Source: Myxococcales bacterium
GTDB taxonomy: Bacteria; Myxococcota_A; Polyangia; Haliangiales; Haliangiaceae
Length of the DNA stretch: 64,000 nt
Assembly: GCA_011526095.1 (NCBI GenBank)
Contig: WYBA01000058.1
Coordinates: 1-64,000, forward strand
Direction: 5' to 3'
Position numbers and translations under genes: made by a program. Position 1 is the first letter of the stretch. Each line of letters opens with the position of its first letter. This document shows, in pieces, positions 37,385 through 49,076 of this stretch. The notes under the pieces were generated by a model that saw nothing but the letters and a program-made list of their open reading frames with translations, ran no database searches and had not been told where the DNA came from.

Positions 37385-38568
37385 GGCTCTCCCCCCGGCG
37401 GTGACTGCGCGGGCATCGACGTCGTCCGGCCGCGGCGGCCGCCGCGCGTCATCGGCAAGGCCAGCGCGAACACGACGGGTAGCTCGTCGGTCCCTTCGAT
37501 CCAGACGCGTCCACCGTGCGCCTCGATCGCCAGCCGGCAGAAGTACAGCCCGAGCCCGACGTTGTGCGTCCGCAGGGCACCGCTGGCGCCGGCGACCTGG
37601 ACGTACTTCTCGAAGATCCGGTCGCGCGCCGCCTCGGGGATCGGTGCCCCGTTGTTACCGATCCGGATCACCGCCTCGTGGCCGGACGAGGTCACGCCGG
37701 CGTGCACGCGCCCGCCGACGGGGGCGTAACGCGCGGCGTTGTCGAACAGGTTCTCGAGCGCCCGCACGAGCAGGTCACGGTCCACCTCCGCCCACAGGTC
37801 GCCTTCGGCCAGGTCGAGGAAGATGCCGCGGCGCTCGAACAGCTGCCGGCGCGGGGCGACCGCGATGCGCACGAGCTCGTGGAGCGACGCCTCGGCGGGG
37901 CGCGGCGACAGCCGGCCCTCCTCGGCGCGCGAGAGGTCCAGGATGTTGGCGACCATCCTCATCATCCGCCCCGACGCTTGCCGGCAATCGTCCAGCACCT
38001 CGCGCGAGTCCGCGTCGAGCTCCGGCGACCTGCTGACGAAGTCGACCGCGCCGAGGATCACCGTTGCGAGGCTGCGCAGGTCGTGGACCAGCGTCGCGAG
38101 CATGTCGTCCTTGAACCGCGACAGCTCGAGGAGATCGACGCTGCGTCGCGCGAGCTCGTGCTCGTGCGCGCGCAGCGCCAGCAGGTTGCCGATCCGGACC
38201 AGCAACTCGTCGCGATCGAGGGGTTTGGTCAGGAACTCGTCGGCGCCTGCGGCGAGCCCACGGACTCGCGACGCGCGGTCGCCCAGAGCGGTGACAAGGA
38301 CGATCGGCAGGAACACGTCCGGGAACATCGCCTTGAGCCGGGTCGCCGTCGTGAAGCCGTCGATCCCCGGCATCATGACGTCGAGCAGGACGAGATCGGG
38401 CGGGCTCGTCGCCGCCTGCGCGAGGGCCGCCTCGCCCGAGACGGCGTGGTCGAGCTCGTGGCCCGCCCCATCCAGGTACGCGTCGAGCAGCTCGCGATTG
38501 AGCTCGTCGTCGTCCACGATCAGGATGCGTGCCACCTTGCGTGCCCCCCGGTTCGGCGGAGCCATCAT
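37381..38568 (-). CDS. REC-histidine kinase
   Basis: A 395-residue soluble kinase with an N-terminal receiver (RILIVDDDELNRELLDAYL, phospho-Asp in LVLLDVMMPGIDG, TKPL) followed by a kinase core (His in DDMLATLVHDLRSLATVILG; ENLFDNAARYAPVGG; GNNGAPIPEAARD; THNVGLGLYFCRLAIEAHGG). The H-box lacks the usual Arg-x-Pro, but the subclass HDLRxP-like is known. Signal input is therefore phosphotransfer from a partner such as the hybrid kinase upstream. Coupled by ATGA on both sides. Confidence 0.88.
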   Translation of the reverse strand: MMAPPNRGARKVARILIVDDDELNRELLDAYLDGAGHELDHAVSGEAALAQAATSPPDLVLLDVMMPGIDGFTTATRLKAMFPDVFLPIVLVTALGDRASRVRGLAAGADEFLTKPLDRDELLVRIGNLLALRAHEHELARRSVDLLELSRFKDDMLATLVHDLRSLATVILGAVDFVSRSPELDADSREVLDDCRQASGRMMRMVANILDLSRAEEGRLSPRPAEASLHELVRIAVAPRRQLFERRGIFLDLAEGDLWAEVDRDLLVRALENLFDNAARYAPVGGRVHAGVTSSGHEAVIRIGNNGAPIPEAARDRIFEKYVQVAGASGALRTHNVGLGLYFCRLAIEAHGGRVWIEGTDELPVVFALALPMTRGGRRGRTTSMPAQSPPGGEP

Positions 38569-40274
38569 ATCGTGAGGTCGAGGACGTTTCCCAGCGCCAT
38601 CCGCAGGCTCGCGGGGCTCTGCGGCTTGACGAGGTGCGCGCTGGCGCCCGCCTCGATCGAGGCCGCCTGGTCGTCGCGCGCAGACACGACGACGATGGGG
38701 ATGCGCACCGTCTCCGCCGCCGAGGAGAGCGTGGCGAGCAGCTCGAGGCCGTCACACCCTGGCAGGTCGAGCTCGAGCACGATCGCCGCGGGGCGGAGCT
38801 CGCGGACGAGCGTGAGCGCCGCCTCCCCGCTCGCGGTGCCCACGACCTGGCAGCCGAGCTCCCGCGCGGCCAGCCCGGCGAGCTCGACCGACGCCTCGTC
38901 GGCGTCGACGACGAGGACGATCGGGCCGTGGCCGATGGGCCGGACGCTCGCGAACATCGGCGAGGGCAGCGAGATCCAGAACCGCGCTCCGGGCCCAGGC
39001 CCGCCATCGAGCCCGATCTGGCCATCCATGAGCTCCAGCAGCTGGCGGGCCAGCGAAAGCCCAAGTCCCACGCCGGCGTGGGTCTGGCTGACCACGCCGA
39101 ATGGCTCGAACAGGTGCGCGCGCACCTCGGCCGACACGCCCGGCCCCGTGTCCGACACGGTGACGCGCACCCGCTCACCGTTGCGCTCGGCGGTCGCGAC
39201 GACGTCGACCCGTCCGCCCGGAGGTGTAACCTGGAGCGCGTTCGCGAGGACGTGGGCGAGGGCTTGACGGGCGCGGTGCGGGTCGGTGATGACCTCCGTC
39301 GCGTCGGCGGCGACCGAGACCTGCACCTCGACGTTCGATCGCGCGGCACGCGCGCGGATCTCGGCCGTGACGTCGTCGACGAGCGCCGCCACCATCACGC
39401 GCTGTAGGCGCACCCGGACGCGACCGGTCTCGAGCTGGGCGTGCTCGAGGACCTGGTTGATCAGCTCGAGCAACGTTCGCCCGGCCTGACCGATGTTGCC
39501 GAGATAGCGTCGCTCGCGTGGATCCCGCCCCGGCGAGCGCTCCAGGACGTCGGTGAAGCCAAGGATCGCGTTCAACGGCGTGCGCAGCTGGTGTGACATC
39601 GCGGCGGTGAAGTCGGCGCGGGCACGGTTCGCCTCCTCGAGCTGGCGAGCACGGGTGGCGAGCCGAGCGTTCAGCTCGCTGGCCCACACCGCACCCGCGA
39701 TGTGCGCGGCCAGCGCCTCGAGGAACACGAGGGCGGGTGCGTCGTGGGCGTCACCTCGCACGTACGAACCGATCGCGAGCACGCCGAACGGCTCGTCGGC
39801 GGCGAACAGAGGCACGGCGACGCCGCTTCTCAGGCCACCGGGCAGTGCGAGGGACGTCCGCGCGACGGGCTTGCCGGTCGACAGCGCCTCGCCGACCACG
39901 TCAGAATCGGAGCATCCGCGTCGGGTCGCCGGCCCGACCGGCAGGGCGCCGGGCGGCCACACCGCGACGCGCGATACCTCGTCGCGGTCGCGGATGGAGA
40001 TCGAGATCGCTTCGCACGCTACCCTCCTCTGGATCAAGGTGAGCAGCTCGCGGAGCATGCCCTCATGCGTCAGCCCGCGAGTGCAGATGCGGCTCGCCGC
40101 CAGGAGCAGCTCGAGCGTCTCTCTCGCCGCGGCGTCGCGCGCGGCGGCCTCCGCGGTGACGGTGCGCGCCTCGGCGGCGACGCGCGATAGCTGGGCGAGG
40201 TAGCGTCGCCGGCAGACAACGACGACCGAGGCGCACGCCACGAGCAGCGTGAGCGCTTCGATCGCGTACCCCAT
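38565..40274 (-). CDS. GAF hybrid kinase with receiver lacking the phospho-Asp
   Basis: A 569-residue protein starting at ATG 40274 (TGATG with the upstream gene). One membrane helix (ALTLLVACASVVVVC), GAF domain (about 60-225), kinase core (His in FTAAMSHQLRTPLNAILGF; HVLANALQVTPPGG; SDTGPGVS; AGVGLGLSLARQ) and a C-terminal receiver. In the receiver the phospho-acceptor position reads IVLELDLPGCDG: the Asp of LLDxxLP is Glu. The acid pocket (VVDADE) is also reduced. Glu at this place often mimics phosphorylation, so the domain may be permanently on or only structural. Second gene of the NtrC operon. Confidence 0.87.
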   Translation of the reverse strand: MGYAIEALTLLVACASVVVVCRRRYLAQLSRVAAEARTVTAEAAARDAAARETLELLLAASRICTRGLTHEGMLRELLTLIQRRVACEAISISIRDRDEVSRVAVWPPGALPVGPATRRGCSDSDVVGEALSTGKPVARTSLALPGGLRSGVAVPLFAADEPFGVLAIGSYVRGDAHDAPALVFLEALAAHIAGAVWASELNARLATRARQLEEANRARADFTAAMSHQLRTPLNAILGFTDVLERSPGRDPRERRYLGNIGQAGRTLLELINQVLEHAQLETGRVRVRLQRVMVAALVDDVTAEIRARAARSNVEVQVSVAADATEVITDPHRARQALAHVLANALQVTPPGGRVDVVATAERNGERVRVTVSDTGPGVSAEVRAHLFEPFGVVSQTHAGVGLGLSLARQLLELMDGQIGLDGGPGPGARFWISLPSPMFASVRPIGHGPIVLVVDADEASVELAGLAARELGCQVVGTASGEAALTLVRELRPAAIVLELDLPGCDGLELLATLSSAAETVRIPIVVVSARDDQAASIEAGASAHLVKPQSPASLRMALGNVLDLTI

Positions 40275-41434
40275 CAGGCGGCCGCGACTTCCCAGGCGGC
40301 CGGACGGCCCAGGTGGTAGCCCTGGACGAAGCCACAACCGAGCCACACCAGCGCCTCGAGCTCCCGCTCGGACTCGACGCCCTCGGCGACGGTCCAGATC
40401 CCCAGCTGCCCGCACATCTCCACGACGGACCCGATCACTCCCTGACGCACCCGGTCATCGGCGACACCGCGCACGAGCGACATGTCGAGCTTGACGACGT
40501 GCGGGCGGAGGTCGGCGACGGCGGAGAGCGCGGCGTATCCTGCGCCCAGATCGTCGACCGCGATGCGGTAACCGAGCTCTCTCAGCCGGCCGCAGCGTTC
40601 AGCGAGGTGCGTGCCGCGACCGATCGCGGCACGCTCGGTGACCTCGAACACGATCCGCGATGCGTGAGGTGCGAGCGGGGCGTCGAGTGCGTAGAGTCCC
40701 TCGTCGAGCAGCTCCTCCGGGTGGAGGTTGATGAACAGCAGGCCCTCGGGCAGGTGGGCGAGCAGTCGGGCAGCCTCCTCACGGATCTTGCGACCGACCT
40801 CGGTGACGCGCTCGAGCCGCTCGGCGACGGCGAAGAGCGCGCGCGGATCGCGAACCTCGGACGCGGACGTTCGCACCAGGGCTTCCCATCCAAGACGGAC
40901 GCGCGTCGCGGCGTGGAAGACCGGCTGGACGAACAGCTCGAGCGTCTCGATCCCACGCTCGAGCGCGCGCTCGAGCGTGGCGATCCCACGAGGGCGCGTC
41001 GACGAAGCGCCCGACGCGCCTGGATCCCGCCCGCGCGCCGTGGCGCGATACGCCCGCGCCGCGGAGTGAACGCACTCCCGGAGGACGCGCGCCTCCACCG
41101 GCTTGCGCAGGTAGTGGCTCGCGCCGAGCTCGACCGCCGAAACCGCGGTCTCGAGCCCCGGGTGACCGGTCAACAGGATCACCGGGAGGTCCGGTGCCTC
41201 CGGGCGAAGGGCCCGCAGCAGGTCCAGACCGGTACGCCCCGGCATCATCAGGTCCGAGACGACGACCTCGACGTGTGTCGAGCGCAGGATCATCAGCGCC
41301 TGGTCGACGTTCTCGGCGGTGAGGACGTCCAATCCGGAGTCGCTGAGGGAGCGGCGCATCACCCTGAGCAGATCCATGTCGTCATCGACGAGGAGTACCT
41401 TCAGGGTTGCGGCGGAGACGCAGTCGGCATTCAT
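40274..41434 (-). CDS. REC-EAL c-di-GMP phosphodiesterase
   Basis: About 386 residues from ATG 41434. Receiver (VLLVDDDMDLLRVMRR, Asp in VVVSDLMMPGRTG, RKPV) and EAL domain with the catalytic set present: EALVRT, FINLHPEEL, VFEVTERA, VDDLGAGYAALS, VKLDMSLVRG, VAEGVE, VQGYHLG. It should hydrolyse c-di-GMP under phosphorelay control and opens the operon that ends with the NtrC regulator. Highly similar in architecture to the protein at 44391, with shared phrases such as DDLGAGYAALSA and KLDMSLVRGV, so they are paralogues. A GTCA-N6-TGAC site lies about 78 bp upstream. Confidence 0.9.
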   Translation of the reverse strand: MNADCVSAATLKVLLVDDDMDLLRVMRRSLSDSGLDVLTAENVDQALMILRSTHVEVVVSDLMMPGRTGLDLLRALRPEAPDLPVILLTGHPGLETAVSAVELGASHYLRKPVEARVLRECVHSAARAYRATARGRDPGASGASSTRPRGIATLERALERGIETLELFVQPVFHAATRVRLGWEALVRTSASEVRDPRALFAVAERLERVTEVGRKIREEAARLLAHLPEGLLFINLHPEELLDEGLYALDAPLAPHASRIVFEVTERAAIGRGTHLAERCGRLRELGYRIAVDDLGAGYAALSAVADLRPHVVKLDMSLVRGVADDRVRQGVIGSVVEMCGQLGIWTVAEGVESERELEALVWLGCGFVQGYHLGRPAAWEVAAA

Positions 41435-41504
41435 GATGCCTGACACCCAAGCAAGCGTCGAGCCACGCCCCGCGCCTGAAGTTCCGCGTGCCTCGCCGCT
41501 CGCC

Positions 41505-41518
41505 GTCAAGCATCTGAC
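41505..41518 (-). promoter_or_regulatory. GTCA-N6-TGAC regulatory palindrome upstream of REC-EAL operon
   Basis: Half-sites at 41505 and 41515, with another GTCA at 41536. The centre is about 78 bp before the REC-EAL start at 41434; same spacing as the sites at 25998, 31482 and 45713. The 41536 half-site falls within the end of the gene at 41537. Confidence 0.5.
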
Positions 41519-41536
41519 TGCCGGGCCTGGCGATCG

Positions 41537-41949
41537 TCAGCCCGACGACGATTCCAGGGATGACTGAATGAGCCGGCGCACGATCGCACCCAGCGCGCGT
41601 GTGTCGATCGGCTTGGAGATCACCTCCGCGAACCCGAGGGTCTGGAGCCGCGAGAGGTCGTCCCAGAGCGCGTGCGCGGTCACGGCGAGCACAGGGACGG
41701 CCTCCCAGCCCTGCTGCGCCCTCAGCATCACGAGCAGATCCTCACCGCGAGCGTCGGGCAGCAAGATGTCCATGAGCACCGCGTCCGGGGGCGGGTGGCC
41801 GAGCCGCGCTCGCATCGCGGCGCCGGTCATCGCCGCCTCGACCTCGAAGCCGTCGAGCTCGAGCACGTCCTGTACGAGCTCGAGGTTGAGCGGGTGGTCC
41901 TCCACGACCAGGACGCGCCAGGTGACGGCCGGGACGCTGCGTGACCCCC

Positions 41950-41953
<4 letters not shown>
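41537..41953 (-). CDS. Single-domain response regulator (receiver only)
   Basis: A 138-residue stand-alone receiver: RVLVVEDHPLNLELVQDVL, phospho-Asp in AVLMDILLPDARG, VLAVTAHAL, and the Lys in SKPI. It resembles DivK/CheY-like relay receivers. Its ATG overlaps the stop of the CHASE3 hybrid kinase (ATGA), so it probably takes phosphate from that kinase and passes it on. No output domain. Confidence 0.9.
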
Positions 41954-44337
<2,384 letters not shown>

Positions 44338-44390
44338 GGCGCATGATACCCGAGAGCGCCACGCTCCGAGCTCATCGTTCTCGGGCGATG

Positions 44391-45632
44391 TCAGCGCGCC
44401 CCCACGGGGTTGGACGCAGCGCCGTGGGGCGCGACGTCGATACGAGTGGGCTTCCCGATCAGGTACCCCTGGACGAGGTCGCAGCCCAGCTCGCCGATCA
44501 CCGCCAGCTCCGGCTCGGTCTCGATCCCTTCCGCGACGGTCCAGATGCCCAGCTCCCGGCACATCGAGACGACCGAGGTGATCACACCGCGGCGGACTTC
44601 GTCACGCTCGACGCCGCGAACCAGCGACATGTCGAGCTTCACGACGTCGGGGCGGATCGCGACCAGCGCCGACAGCGCGGCGTAGCCGGCGCCGAGATCG
44701 TCGATCGCGATCCGGTACCCCAGCGCACGCAGGCTCGCGACCCGCTCGCCGATCGACGTGACGTGGTCGAGCGCGGTGCGCTCGGTGACCTCGAGCACGA
44801 TCCGGTAGGCCTCGGCCGCGAGCGGCGAATCGGCCGTGTAGAGCGTCTCGTCGAGCAGTTCGTCGGGGTGCAGGTTGCAGAACACGAGCTCATCGCCAGG
44901 GATGAGCGGCAGCAAGCGGGCGATCGCCGACCGGATCACGCGCCCGAGCTCGAGCACGCGGTCGAGTCGCTCGGCGGCGCCGAACAGCGCGCCCGGGTGC
45001 GGCAGCTCGTGGGAGCGCGTGCGAACGAGCAGCTCCCAGGCGACGCGCGCGCCGGACTGGGGCGACACGATCGGCTGCGCGACCATGTACACCGTCGATA
45101 GCGCACGATCGAAAGCGCCGGCGAGCGCCGGCTCGCCGCGCAGGAGCGCTCCGAGCCCCGACTGCGCCGCGAGCTCGCGATTGCGTAGCACCGATCGGTA
45201 GAGCCTCGCGGAGGAGGTGACCGATGCGCGCAACTCGTCAGGGTCGACGGGCTTCGAGACATAGCGCGTCGCGCCCAGCTCGACGGCATCGATCGCGGTC
45301 TCGAGGCTCGCCTCGCCGGTCACGAACAGGACGGGCAGCTCCGCGTCCAGCATCCGCACGTGGCGAAGGAACTCGACCCCGCTCATCCCGGGCATCGCCA
45401 TGTCACTCACGACGACGTCGAACTTGCGCGACACGAGCAGCCGCAGCGCCTCGACGCCGTTCGAGGCCGTGATCACTTCCATGCCGGTGATCTGAAGCGT
45501 GCGTCGGTGAGCTCGCAGCACGGCGTCGTCGTCGTCGACCACCAGCGCGGACGCGCGCGCGAACGGTTGCGTATCGAGCACGTCCACCACAGGGATGGGC
45601 ACCGGTGCGGCGACTGGGGGGGTGGATGACAT
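44391..45632 (-). CDS. REC-EAL c-di-GMP phosphodiesterase, paralogue of 40274-41434
   Basis: About 413 residues; the second of two ATGs (45632) has the better distance to GAGGAG. After a 35-residue Pro-rich tail come a receiver (ALVVDDDDAVLRAHRR, Asp in VVVSDMAMPGMSG, SKPV) and an EAL domain (ELLVRT, FCNLHPDEL, VLEVTERT, IDDLGAGYAALS, VKLDMSLVRGVE, VAEGIE, VQGYLIG). The first motif is ELL instead of EAL, but the catalytic Glu is kept, so activity is likely. Opens the operon with the CHASE3 kinase and the lone receiver. Confidence 0.9.
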   Translation of the reverse strand: MSSTPPVAAPVPIPVVDVLDTQPFARASALVVDDDDAVLRAHRRTLQITGMEVITASNGVEALRLLVSRKFDVVVSDMAMPGMSGVEFLRHVRMLDAELPVLFVTGEASLETAIDAVELGATRYVSKPVDPDELRASVTSSARLYRSVLRNRELAAQSGLGALLRGEPALAGAFDRALSTVYMVAQPIVSPQSGARVAWELLVRTRSHELPHPGALFGAAERLDRVLELGRVIRSAIARLLPLIPGDELVFCNLHPDELLDETLYTADSPLAAEAYRIVLEVTERTALDHVTSIGERVASLRALGYRIAIDDLGAGYAALSALVAIRPDVVKLDMSLVRGVERDEVRRGVITSVVSMCRELGIWTVAEGIETEPELAVIGELGCDLVQGYLIGKPTRIDVAPHGAASNPVGAR

Positions 45633-45712
45633 CATCAGCTCCTCGAGGCAGGTGCAGAGCAAGCGCCGGGCCACCCGCGGCGCAGGGAATCTCGCGGTGT
45701 TGGACCGGCGAT

Positions 45713-45726
45713 GTCAGGAGGCTGAC
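45713..45726 (-). promoter_or_regulatory. GTCA-N6-TGAC regulatory palindrome between REC-EAL and FAD oxidase genes
   Basis: GTCAG-GAGG-CTGAC is a perfect inverted repeat in the 272-bp divergent region 45633-45904, centred about 88 bp before the REC-EAL start. The rest of that region shows no gene. Confidence 0.5.
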
Positions 45727-45904
45727 GGCCCCCGGACGACAACCGCCGGCCCGATGACGGTGGCGCGCCGTCGACCGCGCAGGACTCGTCGAAGTCCTGC
45801 GCCACAGCCCCGTCCCCTCCACGCGCCGCGGGCTGTCCATCCGCGGCCACCCGCTGCCCACCTGCGGTCAGCCGCGGCGCGGTGTTGCGCCTTACGGTGA
45901 CGCC

Positions 45905-47305
45905 ATGCCCACCCCGCTCACGCCCGGCCCGCTCGCCGGACGGCTGTTCTCGCGCGGCGACGCAGGCTACGAGGCCGCGCGCCGCGCCACGATGTGGAAC
46001 GCGCGCCGGCCCGACCGCTTCCCCGACGTGATCGTCCAGGCGCGCGACGTCCACGACGTCGTCGCCGCGGTCCGGCTCGCGCGCGCCCGCGCGCTGCGGA
46101 TCGGCGTCCGGTCCGGCGGACACTCGTGGTCCGCCAACCACGTCCGCGACGGCGGCCTGCTGCTCGACGTGTCGCGCCTCGCGGACGTGACGATCGACGC
46201 CGCCGCGCGGCGCGCCACCGCGGGCCCCGGCGTCGCCGGCCACGATCTCGCCGGGCGCCTGGTCCGGCGAGGCCTGTTCTTCCCCGCCGGCCACTGCATC
46301 GGCGTCAAGCTCGGCGGCTACCTGCTGCAGGGCGGGTTCGGCTGGAACAGCCGCGCGCTCGGCCCGGCGTGCCACAGCGTCGTCGGCCTCGACGTCGTCA
46401 CCGCCGACGGCGACCTCGTCCACGCCAGCGCCGACGACCACGCCGACCTGTACTGGGCCGCGCGCGGCGCCGGCGCCGGGTTCTTCGGCGTCGTCGTGCG
46501 CTACCACCTCCGCCTCTACCCGCGGCCGGCGGCGATCGGCTTCGGCCTGCTCAGCTACCCGCTCGATCGCGCCGAGGAGGTGCTCCGCTGGGCCCACGCG
46601 ATCGGGCACGACGTCCCGGCCTCGGTCGAGCTCCAGCTCCTGATGAGCCGGCGCGGCGCGCTCGGCCGCCCGTCGGTGGACGTGTTCGCGCCGGTGTTCG
46701 CCGACGGCCAGCGCGCGGCGTGGCGCGACCTGCGCCTCTTGCGCGACGCGCCGCCGCGCCCGGCCCTGCGGATCCCGTACACGCCCGCGCCGCTGTCCCT
46801 GATGTACCGCGCGGTGATGCACCACTACCCGCAGGAGCACCGCTACGCCGTCGACAACATGTGGACGCGCGCGTCGATGGACGCGCTGTGGCCCGGGCTC
46901 CGGCGGATCGCTGACACGCTGCCGTCGGCGCCGTCGCACGCGCTGTGGCTCAACTGGGCGCCACCGCCGCGCCGCGCCGGCGAGATGGCGTTCTCGATGG
47001 AGGACGACTACTACCTCGCGCTCTACGCCGTGTGGAGGGATGCGGCCGACGACGCGACCCACGCGGCGTGGCCGGTCGAGCGCATGCGCGAGCTCGCGCC
47101 GCTCGCCACCGGCTGCCAGCTCGCCGACGAGAACCTCGGCCAGCGGCCGGCTCGCTTCGTCAGCGACGACCACCTCGCGCGCCTCGACGCGATCCGCGCC
47201 GTCCGTGATCCGGACGGTCGGTTCCACCCGTGGATGGGACGCCCGACGCCGGCGCCCGACGCGGCGCGCCCGGCGGCTGCGGAAGCGGCGGCGGTGCGCC
47301 CGTGA
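45905..47305 (+). CDS. FAD-linked oxidase (PCMH/BBE type)
   Basis: A 466-residue protein of the berberine-bridge-like oxidase group. The FAD domain shows RIGVRSGGHSWSANHV (His for covalent 8-alpha FAD link), GGLLLDVSRL, and PAGHCIGVKLGGYLLQGGFGW, where Cys after His suggests a second covalent FAD bond. WAARGAGAGFFGVVV and a C-terminal DPDGRFHP segment fit the family. There is no signal peptide. Such enzymes oxidise phenols, alcohols or sugars with O2. The next gene, a DAPG-hydrolase-like protein, overlaps by GTGA, so the two should act on the same aromatic compound. Substrate unknown. Confidence 0.85.
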   Translation: MPTPLTPGPLAGRLFSRGDAGYEAARRATMWNARRPDRFPDVIVQARDVHDVVAAVRLARARALRIGVRSGGHSWSANHVRDGGLLLDVSRLADVTIDAAARRATAGPGVAGHDLAGRLVRRGLFFPAGHCIGVKLGGYLLQGGFGWNSRALGPACHSVVGLDVVTADGDLVHASADDHADLYWAARGAGAGFFGVVVRYHLRLYPRPAAIGFGLLSYPLDRAEEVLRWAHAIGHDVPASVELQLLMSRRGALGRPSVDVFAPVFADGQRAAWRDLRLLRDAPPRPALRIPYTPAPLSLMYRAVMHHYPQEHRYAVDNMWTRASMDALWPGLRRIADTLPSAPSHALWLNWAPPPRRAGEMAFSMEDDYYLALYAVWRDAADDATHAAWPVERMRELAPLATGCQLADENLGQRPARFVSDDHLARLDAIRAVRDPDGRFHPWMGRPTPAPDAARPAAAEAAAVRP

Positions 47306-48060
47306 TCGCGCCCATCCCGGCCTCGCGCCACTGGAACCCGCGGCTGCTGCCGCTGGCGCCCCACGTCCTCGACGCCCTCGCGCGTGGCCCGATCGCGCCC
47401 GCCGCGGTCGACGACGAGCCGTGGAGCGACGCCGCGTACGCCGTGGACCGCGACGGCGCGATCCACGTCTCCGTGCTCACCCCGCTGCCCGGCGTCACCC
47501 CGCCCCAGCTCGACTGGTGGTTCGCCTGGCACAGCGCCGACGCCGCCCGCTACCGCCTGTGGCACCCCCGCGCCCACGTCTCCGCCCGCTGGGCCGACGG
47601 CCGCGGCACCCTCGGCGCCGGCCGCGCCGCCTACGTCGGCCGCACGTCGATCGTCGACGAGTACCTCGGCAGCGAGCGCGCGTCCGCCGCGATCACCTTC
47701 GTCGCGCCGCACACCCTCGGCGTCGACGAGGCCGCGCTCGCCGACGAGGACGTCGCCACCGCCGTGTGCGCCCGCATGAGCCTGCCCGGCACCCCGCTCG
47801 AGGTCGGCCACATGACCCACCACGTCACCCGCGTCCCCGGCGGCGCCGAGATGCGCTCGCGCTTCTGGATCGGCGGCCGGTTCGCGACCGTCCGCGCCGC
47901 CGGGCCGCTCGGCGCCGGGCTCGGCGCCGCCCTCCGCCGCGTCGTCCGGCCCCGCCCCACCCTCGCCCGCGACCTGCTCGTCCACTGCGCCGAGGAGATG
48001 TCGCACCTCGCGACGTTCCTGCCCGCGCTGCACGCCGAGGAGGCCGGGGGACGCGGCTAG
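47302..48060 (+). CDS. DAPG hydrolase (PhlG)-like Zn-dependent C-C hydrolase
   Basis: A 252-residue protein starting at GTG 47302 within the oxidase stop. It matches the PhlG family: DWWFAWHSADAARYRLWHP, GHMTHHVTR, GGAEMRSRFWIGG and the terminal ARDLLVHCAEEMSHLATFLP that carries His/Glu zinc ligands. PhlG cleaves an acetyl group from 2,4-diacetylphloroglucinol; homologues act on related acyl-phloroglucinols. The coupling to a FAD oxidase suggests breakdown or tailoring of a phenolic polyketide. It converges with the lipoprotein gene and shares three bases at the stops. Confidence 0.82.
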   Translation: MIAPIPASRHWNPRLLPLAPHVLDALARGPIAPAAVDDEPWSDAAYAVDRDGAIHVSVLTPLPGVTPPQLDWWFAWHSADAARYRLWHPRAHVSARWADGRGTLGAGRAAYVGRTSIVDEYLGSERASAAITFVAPHTLGVDEAALADEDVATAVCARMSLPGTPLEVGHMTHHVTRVPGGAEMRSRFWIGGRFATVRAAGPLGAGLGAALRRVVRPRPTLARDLLVHCAEEMSHLATFLPALHAEEAGGRG

Positions 48061-48752
48061 AACGACGACGTCGCCCCGTCGTAGCCGAAGTCGACCAGCT
48101 CCGTCGTCGACGGCTCCGACACGCCGACCGCCTTGACGACCGAGATCACCGGCACCGCCGGGTGCCACCACACCTCGCTCGTCGTCGAGTAGCCGGCGAC
48201 GGCGACCGTCGACTGCCCGCGGAAGCAGCCCGCGAAGCGGCCGGCGATCGCGGCCGCGTCCTCCTGCGGCAGCGCGTCCCACCGCAGGATCATCTGGCGC
48301 AGGATCGGCTCGAAACTGCCCTTCATCATCGCCATGATCGGCGGCGGCATCTCCTGCACGTTGCCGTTCGCGTCGCGCGTCCACAGCGCACGCACGTCGA
48401 TCGCGCCCGGATCGGTGCGGTCCCCCAGCGCGACCAGCATCCGCATCGCCTGCGAGCCGAAGTAGCTGTCCGTCTGCGTCTCGATCCAGAACGCGTCGCC
48501 GTCCTCCCCGACGATCTTGTACGTCGTGATCGACGGCCGCCCGTCCTTGTCGACGACCTTGATCGTGACCCACTGCCCGACCTCCAGCGGCATCGGCGCC
48601 GCCGCCGCGGGCGCCTCGAACGCGCGCCCGCTCGGCGCCATCGCCGCGATCCGCGCGTCGACGTCGGCCTTCGCCGCCTGGTTGATCGAGGGCGCGCACG
48701 CGGCCGCGAGCGCGAGCAGAGCGGAGAGCAGGAGTCCACGGAGGATGCGCAT
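48057..48752 (-). CDS. Lipoprotein of unknown function
   Basis: A 231-residue lipoprotein from ATG 48752 (signal peptide, lipobox AAAC). The mature part starts with a helical stretch, followed by a beta-rich domain: VGQWVTIKVVDKDGRPSITTYKIVGEDGDAFWIE and a middle section of unknown fold, then an Asp/Ser-rich end (STTELVDFGYDG). Related lipoproteins occur in Myxococcota, but I know no function. The frame continues upstream to 48914 without a better start. Confidence 0.8.
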   Translation of the reverse strand: MRILRGLLLSALLALAAACAPSINQAAKADVDARIAAMAPSGRAFEAPAAAAPMPLEVGQWVTIKVVDKDGRPSITTYKIVGEDGDAFWIETQTDSYFGSQAMRMLVALGDRTDPGAIDVRALWTRDANGNVQEMPPPIMAMMKGSFEPILRQMILRWDALPQEDAAAIAGRFAGCFRGQSTVAVAGYSTTSEVWWHPAVPVISVVKAVGVSEPSTTELVDFGYDGATSSF

Positions 48753-49076
48753 GGCGTCGATGTACGCCACCGCGCCCCGCGCGCCACGGGAACAGAGTGG
48801 CAGCGATCGCACCGCCCCGGCGCAGGCCGGCACGGCGCGGCTCAGCCCGACGAGGCCAGCCCCGCGATCACGGCTCGCGCCGCCGGTCAGCGTGTCGAAC
48901 TTCGACATCGACACGGTCGAAGGCTAACTGCACGGATCGGTCAAGGTGCTCGGTCCCGGTAGCCTCCTCGGCGTCGACTTCGGCGACTACACGAGCGAGG
49001 AGGACGAACGCCGCGCCGTGATCGCCCCCGACGACACGTGGGCGGAGCCGTGTCAGATGATGAGGAAGAACCTCCC
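48753..49076 (+). other. 324-bp region with a small open fragment
   Basis: No convincing gene. A 51-codon frame (48928-49080, possible GTG at 48946; reads VKVLGPGSLLGVDFGDYTSE and onwards) runs into the next gene in another frame. It looks like the tail of a lost gene, but no ribosome site supports it. The stretch 48890-48925 contains a short near-palindrome around TCGAACTTCGAC. The ribosome site of the following LRR gene (GAGGAAG) is at the right end. Confidence 0.4.
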
